Part shown: piece by piece, positions 12,501-26,000 of the stretch
Position numbering within the stretch: the stretch's first letter is position 1
Layout: each line of letters starts with the position of its first letter
From: Trebouxia sp. TZW2008
Taxonomy: Eukaryota; Chlorophyta; Trebouxiophyceae; Trebouxiales; Trebouxiaceae
Assembly: GCA_002118135.1 (NCBI GenBank)
Contig: BDIU01000074.1
Span: forward strand, 62,001-126,000
DNA length: 64,000 nucleotides
Reading direction: 5' to 3'
Program-made: the position numbers and the translations under genes
The notes under the pieces: model-generated
Seen by the model: the letters and a program-made list of their open reading frames with translations, nothing else
Databases searched by the model: none
What the model was told of the DNA's origin: nothing

Positions 12501-15500
12501 CTATCACACCAGTTTGCTTCAGGAAGTAGAATGTCAACACAGACAACGTGATGCCAGGTGTAGCCTCAGCAAATGCAAAGATGTCGAACTGCCAGTTGTT
12601 GTCAGCATCCTGCAATCACATGCATCAATTGCATTACCATCAAGAGCATACTTTTGAGCATATAATTCATCAAGTACCAACTTGTCCTAGATGCTGTGCA
12701 GCGTGGCATGGCTTTAGTGGAGCTTGAATGACAGCAAGGACAAAGTCCTCTATGGCTTGAAGTGCCGGGAGTTCTGACAAGCTGAAAGAGCATGTTGGGA
12801 TGCACACAGTGCTGTTTTATGCAGCAAGAGATTTAGCTTGCCTGCAGAAATCGCTCCACTTGGGGTGTCACAGCAGCAGCAGGCACCAACACTGATTCAG
12901 TCAGGGTTGGAACCCACTCAGGCTGAAGCAGATCAGGGTCAGAAGTTGTCCTTGAGATGCGGCCCTGCGTCATCAAACTTGAATCATGACCTGACAAGAT
13001 TGCTTGTCAACATGGGCATGCAGCATACGCAAAGTGCAGCTTCTCTGTTCTCATGCGAGCAGCAGTGCTGGCAACAGCAGGTCTGCAGGGCTCACTGGTC
13101 TTGTTGCAAGTACTTTGCCTTGGAGAGACAGGTGATGGAAGCTTGCCTGTAACAGCTGCAGCATGGATTGACCGACTTCCACATCCATGGTTTTCAGCTT
13201 CAACAGCTGAGTCTCCAGGCGTACTGGCTGCCGCAGGTGTGTGTCAGACTCGCACAACATGTTGTACAGCTCCATCGCCTTCTTGGCCATTTTTGCAGAA
13301 GAGTCCCCCTGCAGCAAAGTTTCAAACTTGTGATGCGACTGTCATCCTGTGCACAGCTTGCTCAGGGCTGTTTCTGCCTTGAACTGTTGGTCGCAAACTT
13401 GCTAATGCTCTGGCAGTTGGTCAGCAGACTCATGCAAACCATGTTCGCTTGAGTGCCCGCATGCCCATGTGATACACAAGCATACTACCATGCCAGCTTA
13501 GGAGAAAAGCCGTTCAACAATGTTTGGCACAGAACATGGGTGATGAACCATGAAGCAGCACGCCCAAACAAAAAATGCAGGCTGTGCTGGCAAGACTGAC
13601 CTTAATGATGTGTTGCAGGAAGGACATGGGCTCATGCATGGGCGTCTCAGCATCAAGGGCCTCTCTAAAAGGCATCTGTACAAATAGGGCAGCTGACAAG
13701 CCTGACCTTGATGATGTCATGCAGGAAGGACATGGTCTTGTCAATGGGCGTTTCAGCATGAAAGGCATCTCTGACAGGCATCTGGACAGATAAGGCAGCT
13801 GACAAGCCTGACCTTGATGACGTCTTGCAGGAAGGACATGGTCTTGTCAATGGGCGTTTCAGCGTCAAAGGCGTCTCTGACAGGCATCTGGTCAGATAAG
13901 ACAGCCTCCAGGCGGCGGGCTAGGGTCTCGGCCTGCTGCTGCAGCTGCACCCTCTCCTGCTCCATGGCAGCTGTATCCTCTTCCAGCTCCTGGTTGTACC
14001 TGTGCACATGCCGCTGCCTTGTATGCAGCTGAGTAAGAAAAAAGTGCAAGCAACTCAGTAGTAAAAGTAAGGTCACTAAGTGATGACACTTGTCTAGCCA
14101 GCCTATGGACATATGAACAGCAACTTTCCTAATCTGCCTAGACTTGAGCGCAATGTTGTGTCGAGAACTTGCTGCCTTGACTTGTGGACTTGTCTTTGTA
14201 TGGTCAAGCATTGTATGTTTGAAGCAAACAGTGCGGCTATGCAGATGCGCCACTTGCTAGACAGTCACCCAACATGATGTAATCGTGACGCTGCATCAAC
14301 CTGCAATATGAACAGCAAAGCTGATAGACACAAATAGTACTCACCTCTGCAGAGCTTCATCCCTAGCTGTCAGCTGCATCTCCGCCTCCTTCTCTTGAGT
14401 GATGTTGCGCTTCTTCACAATCACAGCAGGAGAGCCATCCACAGGATCCTGCAGTGCTGTGACATTATGACACAATACATCAGAGGCATGCGTATTATGT
14501 CAATGCTGAAACAAGATACTGCAGGTGTTGGCATTTTGCAGCTCAGATTGGTCTTTTGCCGGCTTCATGCAGCATCTGTGCATTGCGGATTTGCTTGCAA
14601 CTCTTCTCCTGTTGATTGCTTCATCAGCAGCTGGTCCTGAGTATGCAATTCTCATTGAACAGGCCTGTTGAGCAGAAGGAATGCATGCAATCTAGCACAG
14701 CGAGATGATGGGAAATCGATCATGCTGTCTACAAGAACTTTAGGCAACATGGAGCTGAACTTGAGTTAGGTCTTGTTTGGTCATGCACCCAAAGAGATGT
14801 GGTGGTGGTGGGGACGTTGTAATGAGCAGGCATTAAAGGGCTTTGAGCTGCATCTCAGATTGATGCATGGCTGTTGTACAATACATATGCATCAGGAAGA
14901 TGATGCAAAATACTACATCAGACTGTATCAAGTGGTCAGGACTCAAGCAGCAAACCTGCAGAGGATACATCTCAAGCCGAGCCCATTTCAGCTTGCCATC
15001 CTTGTGACTTCTGTATGCTTGCACATGAGTATGACTCATCAGCTGCAGACTGAAAATTGCTGTCATGGCATCCTCATAGTGGCTCTCTGCCTCATCCTCA
15101 CCTCCTGAACATCATCACCATGGCTTTGTTCAGCAGCAATTCATTTAATGGTATTGGGACAAGTATACAGCTCAAATGCCATGGCTGCTACATCAATGCA
15201 CAGGCGTCTAACAGATGCCATGCTTCTAAGGGACACTGGCTCTGCAACGCAGAAAGACTGGTTTCTGTAAAAACCAACGTAGCACATCAGGAACAGCAAA
15301 GCTGGACACCATTATGCAAAAAGGTTGCAGGATTGAATGCCAATTCATCATCACATCAACGTCTTGAAAATAGTATGCAAAAAGCTGCAGGGTCAAATGC
15401 CAAGTAATCACAACATCAAGGTCTGGAAAACACTGATGGACTGTGGGATGCTACAAGTCAGGGCAAGAGCTGAAGTACATACCAGGGTAGTCTCCGTAGA

Positions 15501-16566
15501 GGAACATCTCCCTGAAATTGTTGCCATTTGTATCCATTGCCAAGCCTGCATCTGCAGCAGATCAGGAGAGTATCAAGAGAGGGTCCCTCTAGACAGCAAG
15601 ATAGCAATATATTGACTTGTGGCGCACAAACCTAGCGCCTTTGCAAAAAAGTGTCTGTTACTACAGGATCATTAACATATGGGTTGTGTGCTTCAAATGG
15701 GCTTGCATGGATGTCAGAACGTGTGCTCATTACCAACAACTGCCTGAATTTTGTCTGCTGCAGCCTTGTTGGCGGCTATGATGCGGCCATTTTGACTGAA
15801 GAGCAAAGTGTGGACAGGAGTTCTGTTCATCATGGCAGCAAGACGCTGATCGGCATGCTTGGGGTCCTCTATCTCTGCCATATGCATTATTGCCGGTTCC
15901 ACATGTCCAGGTGATGTCTCCAGCATCATTGGCTGCACAAATGCTTGACACAGTCAATGCTTGCCAGCAATGATGCACAAGCTGTGTACATCAATTGTGT
16001 AATGGATGTTAGAATGGCACCAGAGCCAAAAGCTTGAGTGGCGTACCTTGCTCTCCAGCTTTGCCATGCAGATTGGGGATGCGTCTGAAATGCCGTAAAA
16101 CAGTGGTGCCATGAGGACACGCAGATCCACTCGTGCATGACTGGTTGTGGAACTCTGCGAATCAGACAATAGATCAGCGGGCTGCCATCAGCAGCGTGAT
16201 CATCAAGGCTTTACCCTCAACTTGCACTCACCTTGGCCACACGGGCAAGCCATTGACGCCTGACTTTGTGCAGTTCTTCAGCAATCGTGCTAAGATACAA
16301 GTCATGATCTTGCTGTGACCGAGGTTGTCCGAAGTGTTGTGCACAAGCCTGATTTTGGAAGACAACCCTGTGACGACTTTTCAAGCCTCCCTCGCTGCAG
16401 CATCAGCCTCCATCGATGGCCAATTACTGACAAAGCAACTGATCCTAGGGCACATACCTGTGAGCGCTTTCATAGATGGAGGAGACGATAACAGCGGTCG
16501 GCTTAGAAAGTTCATGCAGTATGTCGAGATCTGACAGCTTCCATACCCTTTGAGCGCTTGCCGACC
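9505..16566 (-). CDS. PDE-A: PAS-domain cyclic-nucleotide phosphodiesterase (start unresolved)
   Basis: Sixteen exons match those of the divergent paralogue one to one: 16458-16566, 16232-16367, 16047-16154, 15734-15932, 15483-15551, 14956-15104, 14345-14448, 13813-13999, 13147-13308, 12842-12964, 12413-12609, 11813-12083, 11294-11404, 10690-10794, 9966-10142 and 9505-9648. The phases agree throughout. The N-terminal half has two PAS-like regions (HTLLFSQNGRIIAANKA; closing PAC strand VIVKKRNITQEK) followed by a coiled coil. The C-terminal half is a class I phosphodiesterase HD catalytic domain. It has NPYHN-S-IH across the exon 11/12 join, the signature HDFEHGGLNNDF, the metal Asp in KCADIGH, and EEEFFRQGD. 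It should hydrolyse cAMP and/or cGMP under control of a ligand or redox sensor; substrate choice cannot be read. Introns after the exons ending at 13147 and 12842 have GC donors. Exon 10 is 66 nt shorter than its paralogue. No ATG is seen in the first exon, so a 5' exon is missing. Confidence 0.88.
10200..10375 (-). repeat. two decayed 5' copies of PDE-A exon 15
   Basis: In the intron upstream of the exon at 9966-10142, the acceptor plus the first 40-60 exon bases recur twice at about 110-bp spacing. One copy starts at 10255 (ATGTTGCTGAGAGATGCTGA, then ATTGGGCACTT). The other, at about 10360, is shorter and more mutated (CGGGCACTTGGCAGCAG). The surrounding intron sequence is repeated too, so the unit spans the intron-exon border. 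Confidence 0.85.
13601..13781 (-). repeat. two intact-frame copies of the 3' part of PDE-A exon 8
   Basis: The last 75 nt of exon 8 (13813-13887) recur at 13707-13781 and 13601-13675, spaced exactly 106 bp. Each copy is preceded by a usable acceptor (CTTATCTGTCCAG and CCTATTTGTACAG), has an open 25-codon frame (MPVRDAFHAETPIDK... and MPFREALDAETPMHE...), and ends at a GTCAGG or GTCAGT donor. Both are phase 0 at each end, so splicing in one or both would add 25 or 50 residues without a frameshift. Confidence 0.9.
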
Positions 16567-17036
16567 CTGTAATGCACTTGGAATTGCTAGCTTTACTGCT
16601 AAATACACGATGTTGCTGTATTTAGCTTGCTGTGCGCAGATTTTATTGACCAGGCAAAACATCTCTGCTTAGGCAGAGCTTACCTGCCATAAAATGACCG
16701 TCTTGCAAAACTTCACATAGGTGCACATGCACATCTGTCAAATACGCAGCAGGCTAATAACTGTGAAGCTCCTATTGCTGGGAAACCATCTTTCATGCCG
16801 TGAGCATGGCTTCTCTGTGCTTTGAAGAAGGTTGATCATGAGTCATGGCTCGTAGTCGCTCCGTAACCAGAATGGCATTTGCTGAGAGCAATCACAGTGA
16901 GCTGAAGAGACTGGCGATACGCGCACATTCTCGCAGCCAGATCTGCTGGTCATCAGTGACATGTGTGTCAAATTGAATACACGCAAGATCGTCTTGCGAA
17001 TTGCATGACGCGGTTTCCAGTTGCCTGCGTGATTAG
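16567..17036. promoter_or_regulatory. shared 5' region of the divergent phosphodiesterase genes
   Basis: About 470 bases separate the first recognised exon of PDE-A from the ATG of PDE-B. It must hold the missing 5' exon of PDE-A and promoters for both. No TATA box or other motif stands out. Confidence 0.5.
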
Positions 17037-20000
17037 ATGGCGGGCTTGTCACCCTCAACTCCAATCACCAGCCGGGATGCAAACCGTGTGTGGACCGCTC
17101 AAGAGCTCGGCATTCTGCACGAGCTACAGAAGCCAACCGCCGTAGTGGTCTCAGCTGTATATGACAGCCCTCACAGGCAAGTGCACACTTCGCTTGAGAC
17201 TATCCACCAGCCTGCATACCTGACAAAACCTCTCGCTACACAGTCCGCAAGGCCTCAAAGACACTGTGCGAGTGCTGTTTGCGAATGAGGAACTCGTCAG
17301 GCAATTTGGTGCCCCAAGACCAGCAGATGAGTGCTCACACTTGTTGAGCTTGGCCTCAGCTGAGGCTAAAGACAAAAGGAGGAGCTGGTTGTCAAAGGCT
17401 GCCATGGTATTCACTCCATTGATCCTGTCTGTCAAACTGATGCCATGATACAGTTCGCATTATGTGCTACTGACTTGCTCTGGCAGCTAAGGCATTTGCC
17501 TAACCCCTTGTGAAATGCAGGGCAAGCATGGGCATTCAGCTTGGATGGAGAGCCAGCAGTTGTTGATGCCAATCTTTTCAGGAGTCACGCCAGACACCCC
17601 CAGCCGCATGCTCAGGGTTGACAGCAAGGTCTGGTCCTGATGCCCAACATTAGCAAGCCTCAAGCAACACCTCCATGATCAAGCACTCAGCCAGGCTTGC
17701 ATGTGTCAACATTAGGCACTGCAGCTATGCAACTGCTTCCCACATGCCTGACTGCCTTCCGTGTCAGGTCATGCTGACGTCGTCTTGCATGTGGTAGCAT
17801 CATTGAAAAGCTTGTTTGCTTTGTGTAGCCAATCAGGGTGGAGACTTCTCCAGGACGCGTGGAGATGGCATTGATGCATGTCATTGAGTCTGCAATCTCC
17901 AGCAGTCAGACAGATTTGCGCGTGGCAGCAATGCATGACCGCTCCCCAATCCACACATTCCTATTTGACAGCGAAGGAACAATGCTCACTGCAAACAAGA
18001 TGGCACTGCTGGCTTGTCAGAGGGACATGACAGGTGAAACACAAACTAGCTGCCACCAGGGCTGCTGAGCTGCTCATCACTGCTTGCTGCTTGAGCTTTG
18101 CAAGCATCAGTTGCACCTGCATGTTTTTTGATCTTGCATGATGTTGTGGATTGTTCAGCAGGTCTTACAAAATTGACATTGCTGCATTCAAACCTCATGC
18201 TGGCATCATGTGTGCAATAACATCAAGTGTAGACACATGCTTCTTCTGCAGCTGATATGCACAAGCTCAATGCATTGACAATTGTCGTTGTCTCTGTTTG
18301 CAGGCTGCATGAAAGCTGGGGCAGACAGCATCACGCTGAAGACCTTGTTTGAGTATGGTCAATATCCAGGTAAGCAGATGAAGCAGTAAGCTGTTTGTCA
18401 CTCAGACTGCCCTGCCTGCATCAGGCATCAAGCTGTAGACAATTTGCTACACATGTGCCAGAAACAGTCCACAGGAAGAATCTCAGATTGGCAAGCACAC
18501 AGTTCAAATCATACATCTCTGTTGTTGCAATCTCTGATATGCATTGACTGCAAGAGCATCGTCTTCACACAGCAAAGTTGCTCCACATGTCTAGTTGTTG
18601 AAGGCAAAACCCATGATGCCACACTGCCTCCATGCCCGTCAAGCCTCCTCTGCAACAGTTCTTCTGTCTGACGCGATACCACATCTATCTGTGTGTCACT
18701 GACTCTGCATCGCTGACGCATGGCAAAACTGTGGCTTGTGACGTAACGAATGTAAAGACGTATGCCTTGGCTGACATGTGACTTTCCTTGGCAGGTGGTG
18801 TGGCTGAGGCACAAGCAGCATATGATGAGGCTGTGAACGCCGTCTTCAACCTGCAGGTGGATTGCCACCGCCATGCCCAGCCCCACCTCAGCAGGAAGGA
18901 CAACAGAACCAAGTGGACCATGATTGAGATGTGGCCCATGGCGGTACAGCCTGTCACACCCCGTATCAGTCTACATGTGACATCATTTTGCAGCTTGCAA
19001 TGTGCCAGACACATTGTGATTCAAGCCAAGTGCTACTTTGGGTGCAGCAAGCAGTGCAAGTCCAAGTTATGAATGCCTTGCCTGCTTGGGAATGACATCA
19101 CTGTGACTTCACATGGCAGCACACAGCTGTCATTGCCAGCAAGCCTTGAGGGTAAAGCTTGTCACAGATGCAGTGATGCGTATACATAGGCCCCGCCATC
19201 TTGGCTCAGACGCAGCTACAACAGTTATATAAGTCCTGCCTGTCAGGGCGCAAGGTCCAATGTGAGGTGTTGTCACAGATGCAATGATGCATCCAGAATG
19301 GCGCTGAGGCAATTGAAGAGAGGTTGATTGACTGGGTGCAGGATCCTGTGACTGCTAAGCCAGCAGTGCTGATCAAGAGGTATAACATCTCACAGCAGAA
19401 GGAGCTGGAGCTGCAGCTAGCCAGTCAACAGCTTGCCCTGCAAAGGTCAGCCCTGCTCTCGCTGCCCTGAACTTACTGCTCCATTTTTGCTGCCCTGCCC
19501 TGCCCCGCCCGTCTTCAGTGCATTGCATATGTGTTATCTTCTGGATGCAACAAACAGCAAGCGTTGCAGCCCTTTGCATTGCATGTGAAGTGTAGACCAG
19601 GCAAGTTGCAAGCATTGTTTCTGCCAAAAGGCCACCTTAGGAATCCTTGGCATTCAGATTTAGGCGCACCTTGAAAAAAAATCAACTTAGTCAGTTTAGA
19701 TGTTTTGCCGCACGGTCACCATTCTGGCTCTTTTGCAATCGCCAGGCTTGCTGAGCGAGCAAAGTTCATGCCCTTAAAGCCGATGCATATGATATGCTGC
19801 GCAGGCAGGCAGAATCAGGAGCTGGAGCAGGATTCAGTGGCCACAAATAACTTGTGAAGCAATTGATTCTCTTGTAAATGTGCTCATCAGGCAAAATGAG
19901 AGCCGCCGTCAGTAGCCCAATGCCTGGTCATGAGAAACGACTGCACTGGGAATGCAGGCAGAATCAGGAGCTGGAGCAGGACTCAGTGGCCATGCATGAG

Positions 20001-23000
20001 CAGCAGCGCAAGCTGCAGCGGGAGGCCAACAGCCTAGCGCAGCGCCTGGAAGCCGTCCTGCAGGACAAGTTCACCCCCCGCACTGCCTTTGATGCCGACA
20101 CCCCCATTGACAAGACCCTCAAGTTCCTGCAAGAATGCATTGGGGTACGTCTGATTGCATGCATTGATGGTTTTCAGGGTAAAGAGATCTATAAAAGAGT
20201 GCTGCTTTCACCAGTGTCATGTACAATGGTTTTACATGCAAAAGACAGGGCTCTCTTCACTCTGCATAAGAGTTGCTTTGACGCCGTCTGTAGCTTTGAC
20301 AATCATGTTCATCACGATGGCAATGTTGATGACATGTTGAGAATACAAGGCATGTTGAGAATACAAGGCACAGAGTAATCATTTGCATGTGACTTGAGGG
20401 ACTGTTTGCCTTCGGTTCTAAGCTGCTTTATGCCGGATGCATGTGTCACTGTTTGTTCTGAAAATTTGTCGCTCCCAGCGGGGACAAAGTCATTACTGTC
20501 AGAACATGGCTGGGTCTAGCAAGGCAGAATGACGTGGGCAGAGGCGTAAGCTTGACGTGTTCGTCACATAGAGTCTTGACCACACACAGACATACAAGGG
20601 CAGGAGAAAGAGCAAATGTAGGATTTGCCAGCAATCCCAGTGACAATGCAGCCCAGCTGAATGCAATCAGTTCAGGGCTATGAAACGTGTTTGTGCACAG
20701 GTCAGCACAGCACCGCAGATCACAGCATGGTGCAATGCAGCACATCACAGCATAGCAAAATGAGGATTATGAAGTGGCTCAGCACAGCACAGCACAGCAC
20801 AGCGGATTATATCAAAGCATAGCACTGCAGAAGGCGTGACGTAGCATAAGTTGCTGGACAACAGCTCTTTGCAACACAGAGTTGTCAGGCAGCTATAGCA
20901 GCAGATGCACCAATTGACCAAACAGCATTGACTAGCTACTCCCATCACACAGCCAAGCAGCTGGGCTCTAGCTAACCCATGTGACATGGTTCCAAACTTT
21001 TCTTGCTGACTCTGCATGCACATGATCATCAGCAGGAAGCTTACAGACCCAAACAAGACTGCTCATGTCATGTGCTGCAGGGCATGCAGCGTGGTCTGCC
21101 ACCAGTGCAGACTGCACTCTGGATCTGTATAATATCCTGAGTGAGTCAGACATCAACCTGCGGCAGCCTATGGGCCTGGACCAGCTGATGGAGAACAGCA
21201 TGAATAATGCAATTGGCTTGCCCATCTCTTGGAACATTTAGGTTGCGTTGTATGCAGGGCGATCTGCCACCAATTCAGATTGCACTGGATCTGTACAATA
21301 TTTTGGGTGACTCAGACACCCGCCTGAGCGCCTGGAGAACCAGTTCTGAGAGAATAGCATGAACAATCAAGTTGATTTGTCCATTGAGATGAGACACTAA
21401 GCTTGTGTTGTATGCAGGGTGATCTGCCACCAGTGCAGATTGCGTTAGACTTGTACAATATCCTGAGTGAGTCAGACACCAACCTGCGGCAACCTGTGGG
21501 CCTGGAGAACCAGCTGCTGGAGAACAGCTTGGGATCAGAAGTCGGCCGCTCCATGCTGCAACTACTGCAGGTCTGCTCCAGCCTTCACTGTACCTCCTAT
21601 AAACGCTGTGCTTGTCAAGTACTCTTGTTGCAAAGGCGTGTCAAGCGCAAACGCAATTCACTACTCTGATACTCGTCAAACCCGCATCTGGCATGGTGTT
21701 GTTATGAGACAGTCATGTGCCTGACTCCAGAAAAGATACCACAACGGACAGCCCAAGGCATCAGGCAGCACATCCATGGTTTGTGCCTGTGCAACAATGT
21801 GACAGCGCCGCTTTGTACCAATCGCCTGTTTATTAGGGGTCCAGTCTGCGTAGTTGGTGATGCCAGCGTTCTTGTTCTGCCAAACTGCTGTTTGAGTAGA
21901 CCTGATGTGACAAGGCATCGAGCCTGTGTTTATTGACTCTTCTGCTTGTGCAGGGTAATGTGACAGTGCCTCGGGGTGCTGACCCCTTAGTCATCCAAGG
22001 CCCAGTGTGCATGGTGAATGACGCAACAGAGCGCACACTCATGCGGCATGGCTCAGTCAGCCGGCGAGACTTGCTGCAGCAGCCAGCCCAGCAGCTGTTT
22101 GTTCCAGCTAATGTCACACCTGATGTGGAGCGCCGCCTCAAGGCAAGATGCTGTTAGTTGTGCCCATTTAGTTGCTATCAGGTCAAGAAACACACATTCC
22201 AGCAAGGGCGCAAATAGAGCGCACAACGCAGTGTCCTATCCTCGTGTGCAGCAGCGTCTTGAGGTGAGGACAGCGCCAGATGTACATTGCAAACCAGTTA
22301 GCCACACCGACACCCCAGCAGCTATTTGGTCCTGCTAATGTCACGCCCTGATGTTGAGCGCCGCCTCAAGGTCAGAAAACATGTCAAATGACACAAAATG
22401 CCATTGCTTTTGTAACACTCAACAAGGCATAGTGGTGGTGCTGCACACGCCACATGCTGCTGCTGATCTATGCGCAGGTGAGTAAGCTCCCTAGCTCAAC
22501 ACGCAAACACATCTTAATCATGCTGGCATGTTGCCTGTTTTGCTCAAGATTAAGCAGGCCAGCTGCACGTGCAGGAGGCAGAGTCTAACTGGCAGTTTGA
22601 CATCTTTTGGTCTGCCCAGGCCACACCTGGCATCAGTTTGTTTGTGCTGTCACTGTACTGTCTGAAGCAATTGCTGTGATAGATAAATGGCAACAGGGTG
22701 AGACTCAGCTACGTTCGTATCTGCAAAGTTGCAGACAGACCCTACTGCTGCCAAAACTGAAGCTGCATGGTTGCCTGTACAGGATGGCAAGTCTATCTGG
22801 CAATTTCACATTCTGGGGTTTGCTGAGGCCACACCCAGCACTCGTCTGGCCATGCTGATGTGCCACCACATGAAGCACTAATGGAAGTCACTCAGTCAAC
22901 CAAGCAATCGATCAATAAACCAATGATCCCATTCGTCCTGTACATGCAGGATGCCGAGTCCAATTGGCAGTTTGACATCTTTGGGTTTGCGGAGGCCACA

Positions 23001-26000
23001 CCTGGCACCAGTCTGTCCATGCTGACGTACCACCTCATGAAGCAGACACGCATCATCAGCGAGTATCATCTGGACGAGTCCAAGCTGTGCCGCTTCCTGC
23101 AGAAGATTGAGAGCGGCTACGATCCTGTCAACCCTTACCACAACAGGTGAGTCGCTTGAATGTTGTCCCTATGACCTGGTCTGTGCTCCAGTGAGCGTTG
23201 TCTCTGTACTTGCGCTCACATAAGCCATATATGTGCATGGATGGTGCTAGCGCTTCATCAAAAACAGAGCCTTCTCCCATGTCTGAAAATGAGCCTTATC
23301 ATTTTCAATGAATCAATGAGTGTTCATGATCAACAATTGACCAGCCAAGATTAACAAACAACAGTGCTTGTCAAGATTTGGGCATTGCAGCATATCCACG
23401 CAGTTCTGACTGCGGACTGTGTAGCCAACCCAATCCTGTTGCATGTAATCATACGGCATTGCATCATTGCATGCAAAAACAGTGCTGCCTCGATGTGCTT
23501 CACATAGCAGCCTTGTCATGCAGCATCCATGTGGCGTCAGTGGTTCAGATGACCCACATGCTGCTATGCCATGGCGGCGTGCTGAAGAACAAGGCCATGA
23601 GCCGCATGCAGCAGGTGGCCACTTACTGGTCCGCCTGCGTGCATGACCATGAGCACGGCGGCCTGAACAATGACTTCCTGGTGAAGATGCGCCACCCGCT
23701 AGCCCTCACGTACAACGACCAGTCCCCATTGGAGAACCACCATGTCGCCTCAGCGTCCAAGCTGATCTGCCAGCCAGAATACCAATACCTGCCAGTGAGT
23801 TTCTTGCTCTCACTCCTCGTGTCATTGACATTCTACCGCATCTGTGCGATTGCATGCAACTGTGAGACTAACTCAAGCAGGCTTGATCACAGCTTCTGGG
23901 AAGCCGCTAGCATTGTGACATGCAAAATTACATTGCATTTGACATCGACATAAACTCAGAAACTGAGTTGTCTGCCTTACCATGCCTGCATCTTGGAACG
24001 GGCCGTCATTATGTCAGCAAATGACTTACAGTCCTTCAGCATGACTTGTGACTCAATCAGCTGAAGTCATGCATGACAAACAGGTTCTGCAGCAAGCTGT
24101 GCATCAATGCTGCTGCGACATCTCTTCATGCAGCTGTTTGGCTATGCAGTTGACGTCCAATGGCATCCCCACAGACAAGTACATGCAGCTGAGGTTGGTG
24201 TCTGTCAACCAGGTGCTGGGCACAGACATGAAGAAGCACTTTGACATTACCTCCAGGTTCCAGGTCAGCCACAATCTCATCCTCGCACATAGCATTCACA
24301 CGACATTAGCCCAGCTGTATGCTAGTATTCACATGACTTGAGTCCAACTGTATGCTGATGTGCACATGACATTAGGTCAGCTGCATGCAAGCGCAGCAAT
24401 TGAGTTGCAAAAACGCAGAAGGTGGGCAGAGCAGCAAACTCAGGCTTTCATTGATGCTCAATTGGGTATTTGATTGGCTTTGTGAAAATCAGCTACTTTG
24501 CAGACACTCTGCATGGCCCTACATTGGACCTCTAGCAAAGATTGAGTTGTGTCCTGTGGCGTCCCTGTTGTATTTCTGAAACGATGCTATATGTAAACAA
24601 TAAACGCTTTTTGCAAATTGCAGTGCCGTCTTCAATGTAAATCATTGTGTGGCTCTTGCATTAAGACTATATGCCATGCCAAGCTGCATCATCAAAAGGA
24701 AGCCACTTAATTTTACACAATGTTGCCCATCACCATGCAGAGATCAACAGCAAGCTGCAGGACATAGTTTTCTAGCTGTCTCTGCCAGATTACACGCATA
24801 ATCTTGAAGCAAAGATGACCAATTTCTGCATCGCGGGTGTCTGTAAACGTATCTGGCAGTATCCGTGCATCTTCTGTCTTGCAATTACCTGTATATGCCG
24901 TTCTTCTTCTCATTCACGGATACTGAACAAGTTCAACAACATCTGCATACAATTATGCTGCAACCAACAAAATGCATGGGCTTTTGCACCTCTCAGCAGC
25001 ATATGTTTGCCATAGTTACATCAACAAACTGATTTGACTTGACGTTTGTGGCTGATCAGGCAGCCTTCAAGAGGCCTGTAGCGGGTGACAAGGCAGATGC
25101 AGTAGATGTGGCATCCGCCATAGACTGGGAGCAGATCAAGCCTGAGGATAAAACACTCATTGATCAGGTATGCTTTCATCTCCTTCTACATGCCTTTCAA
25201 CCCCCCTCTACATGTTTCGTCTGCAACAGTGAGATGTGGCAGCAGCAATAGACTGGGAACAGATCCAGCCTGAGGACAAAACACTCATTGATCAGGCATG
25301 CTTTCATCTGCTTCTACATGCCTTGCACCTCCCTTCTCTATGTTTAGTTTGCACCAAACAGATGTTGCCAGCAACAGACTGGGAACAGATCCAACCTGAG
25401 GGTAAAACACTCATTGATCAGGCACGCTTTATGTCACTTCTACATGCACTGTCTGTTTGACAGTGACCAGATTCTGGTCTACAATCCTGCCCTGTATGCA
25501 AACATGTTGCATATTCCTGCTGGGCTGCCCCGTGCGCTGCAAGTGCCTTTGCGTCCTGCTATGTGGTCGTTGGTGACTAGGGACCTGCCTGCCTTTGGGC
25601 AGATCATGACTTCTGAGACCTGCAATGAAGCACAGGGTTGCTTTTGAGGCATGACTCACAGGGGTGACTGCAGAGCATCATTGCCTGTGCTGCAAATGGT
25701 TTCAGGCAGCATAGCACAGCAAGGCGTAGCATAGCAAAGCGTGGCATGACATAGCATAGCATAGCATAGCATAGCATAGCATAGCATAGCATAGCATAGC
25801 ATTGCCATTCACAGCCCAATGCAAGCTGCAGAGGACCTCTTTGTTCTGCACAGTGCAACTTTGGCAGATTTCAGTCAAACGTCGCAGTTCATCAAGCAGT
25901 AGTGTGGCCAGGCGATGCTTGCTAGTGCTGCAGTGTTGTCTGCTTTTGCATCAAGGCTAAACACAAGGCTTCAAGAGCCAGATGCGATGCTTGCAGATGG

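Noticed and set aside
19150..19340. Possible extra PDE-B exon copies (a GTCACAGATGCA block twice, about 112 bp apart)
   Set aside because: The repeated block does not match any coding exon; it seems to be duplicated intron sequence only.
25745..25803. ATAGC array as a regulatory or centromeric element
   Set aside because: A short intronic microsatellite, with a related degenerate array in another intron of the same gene.
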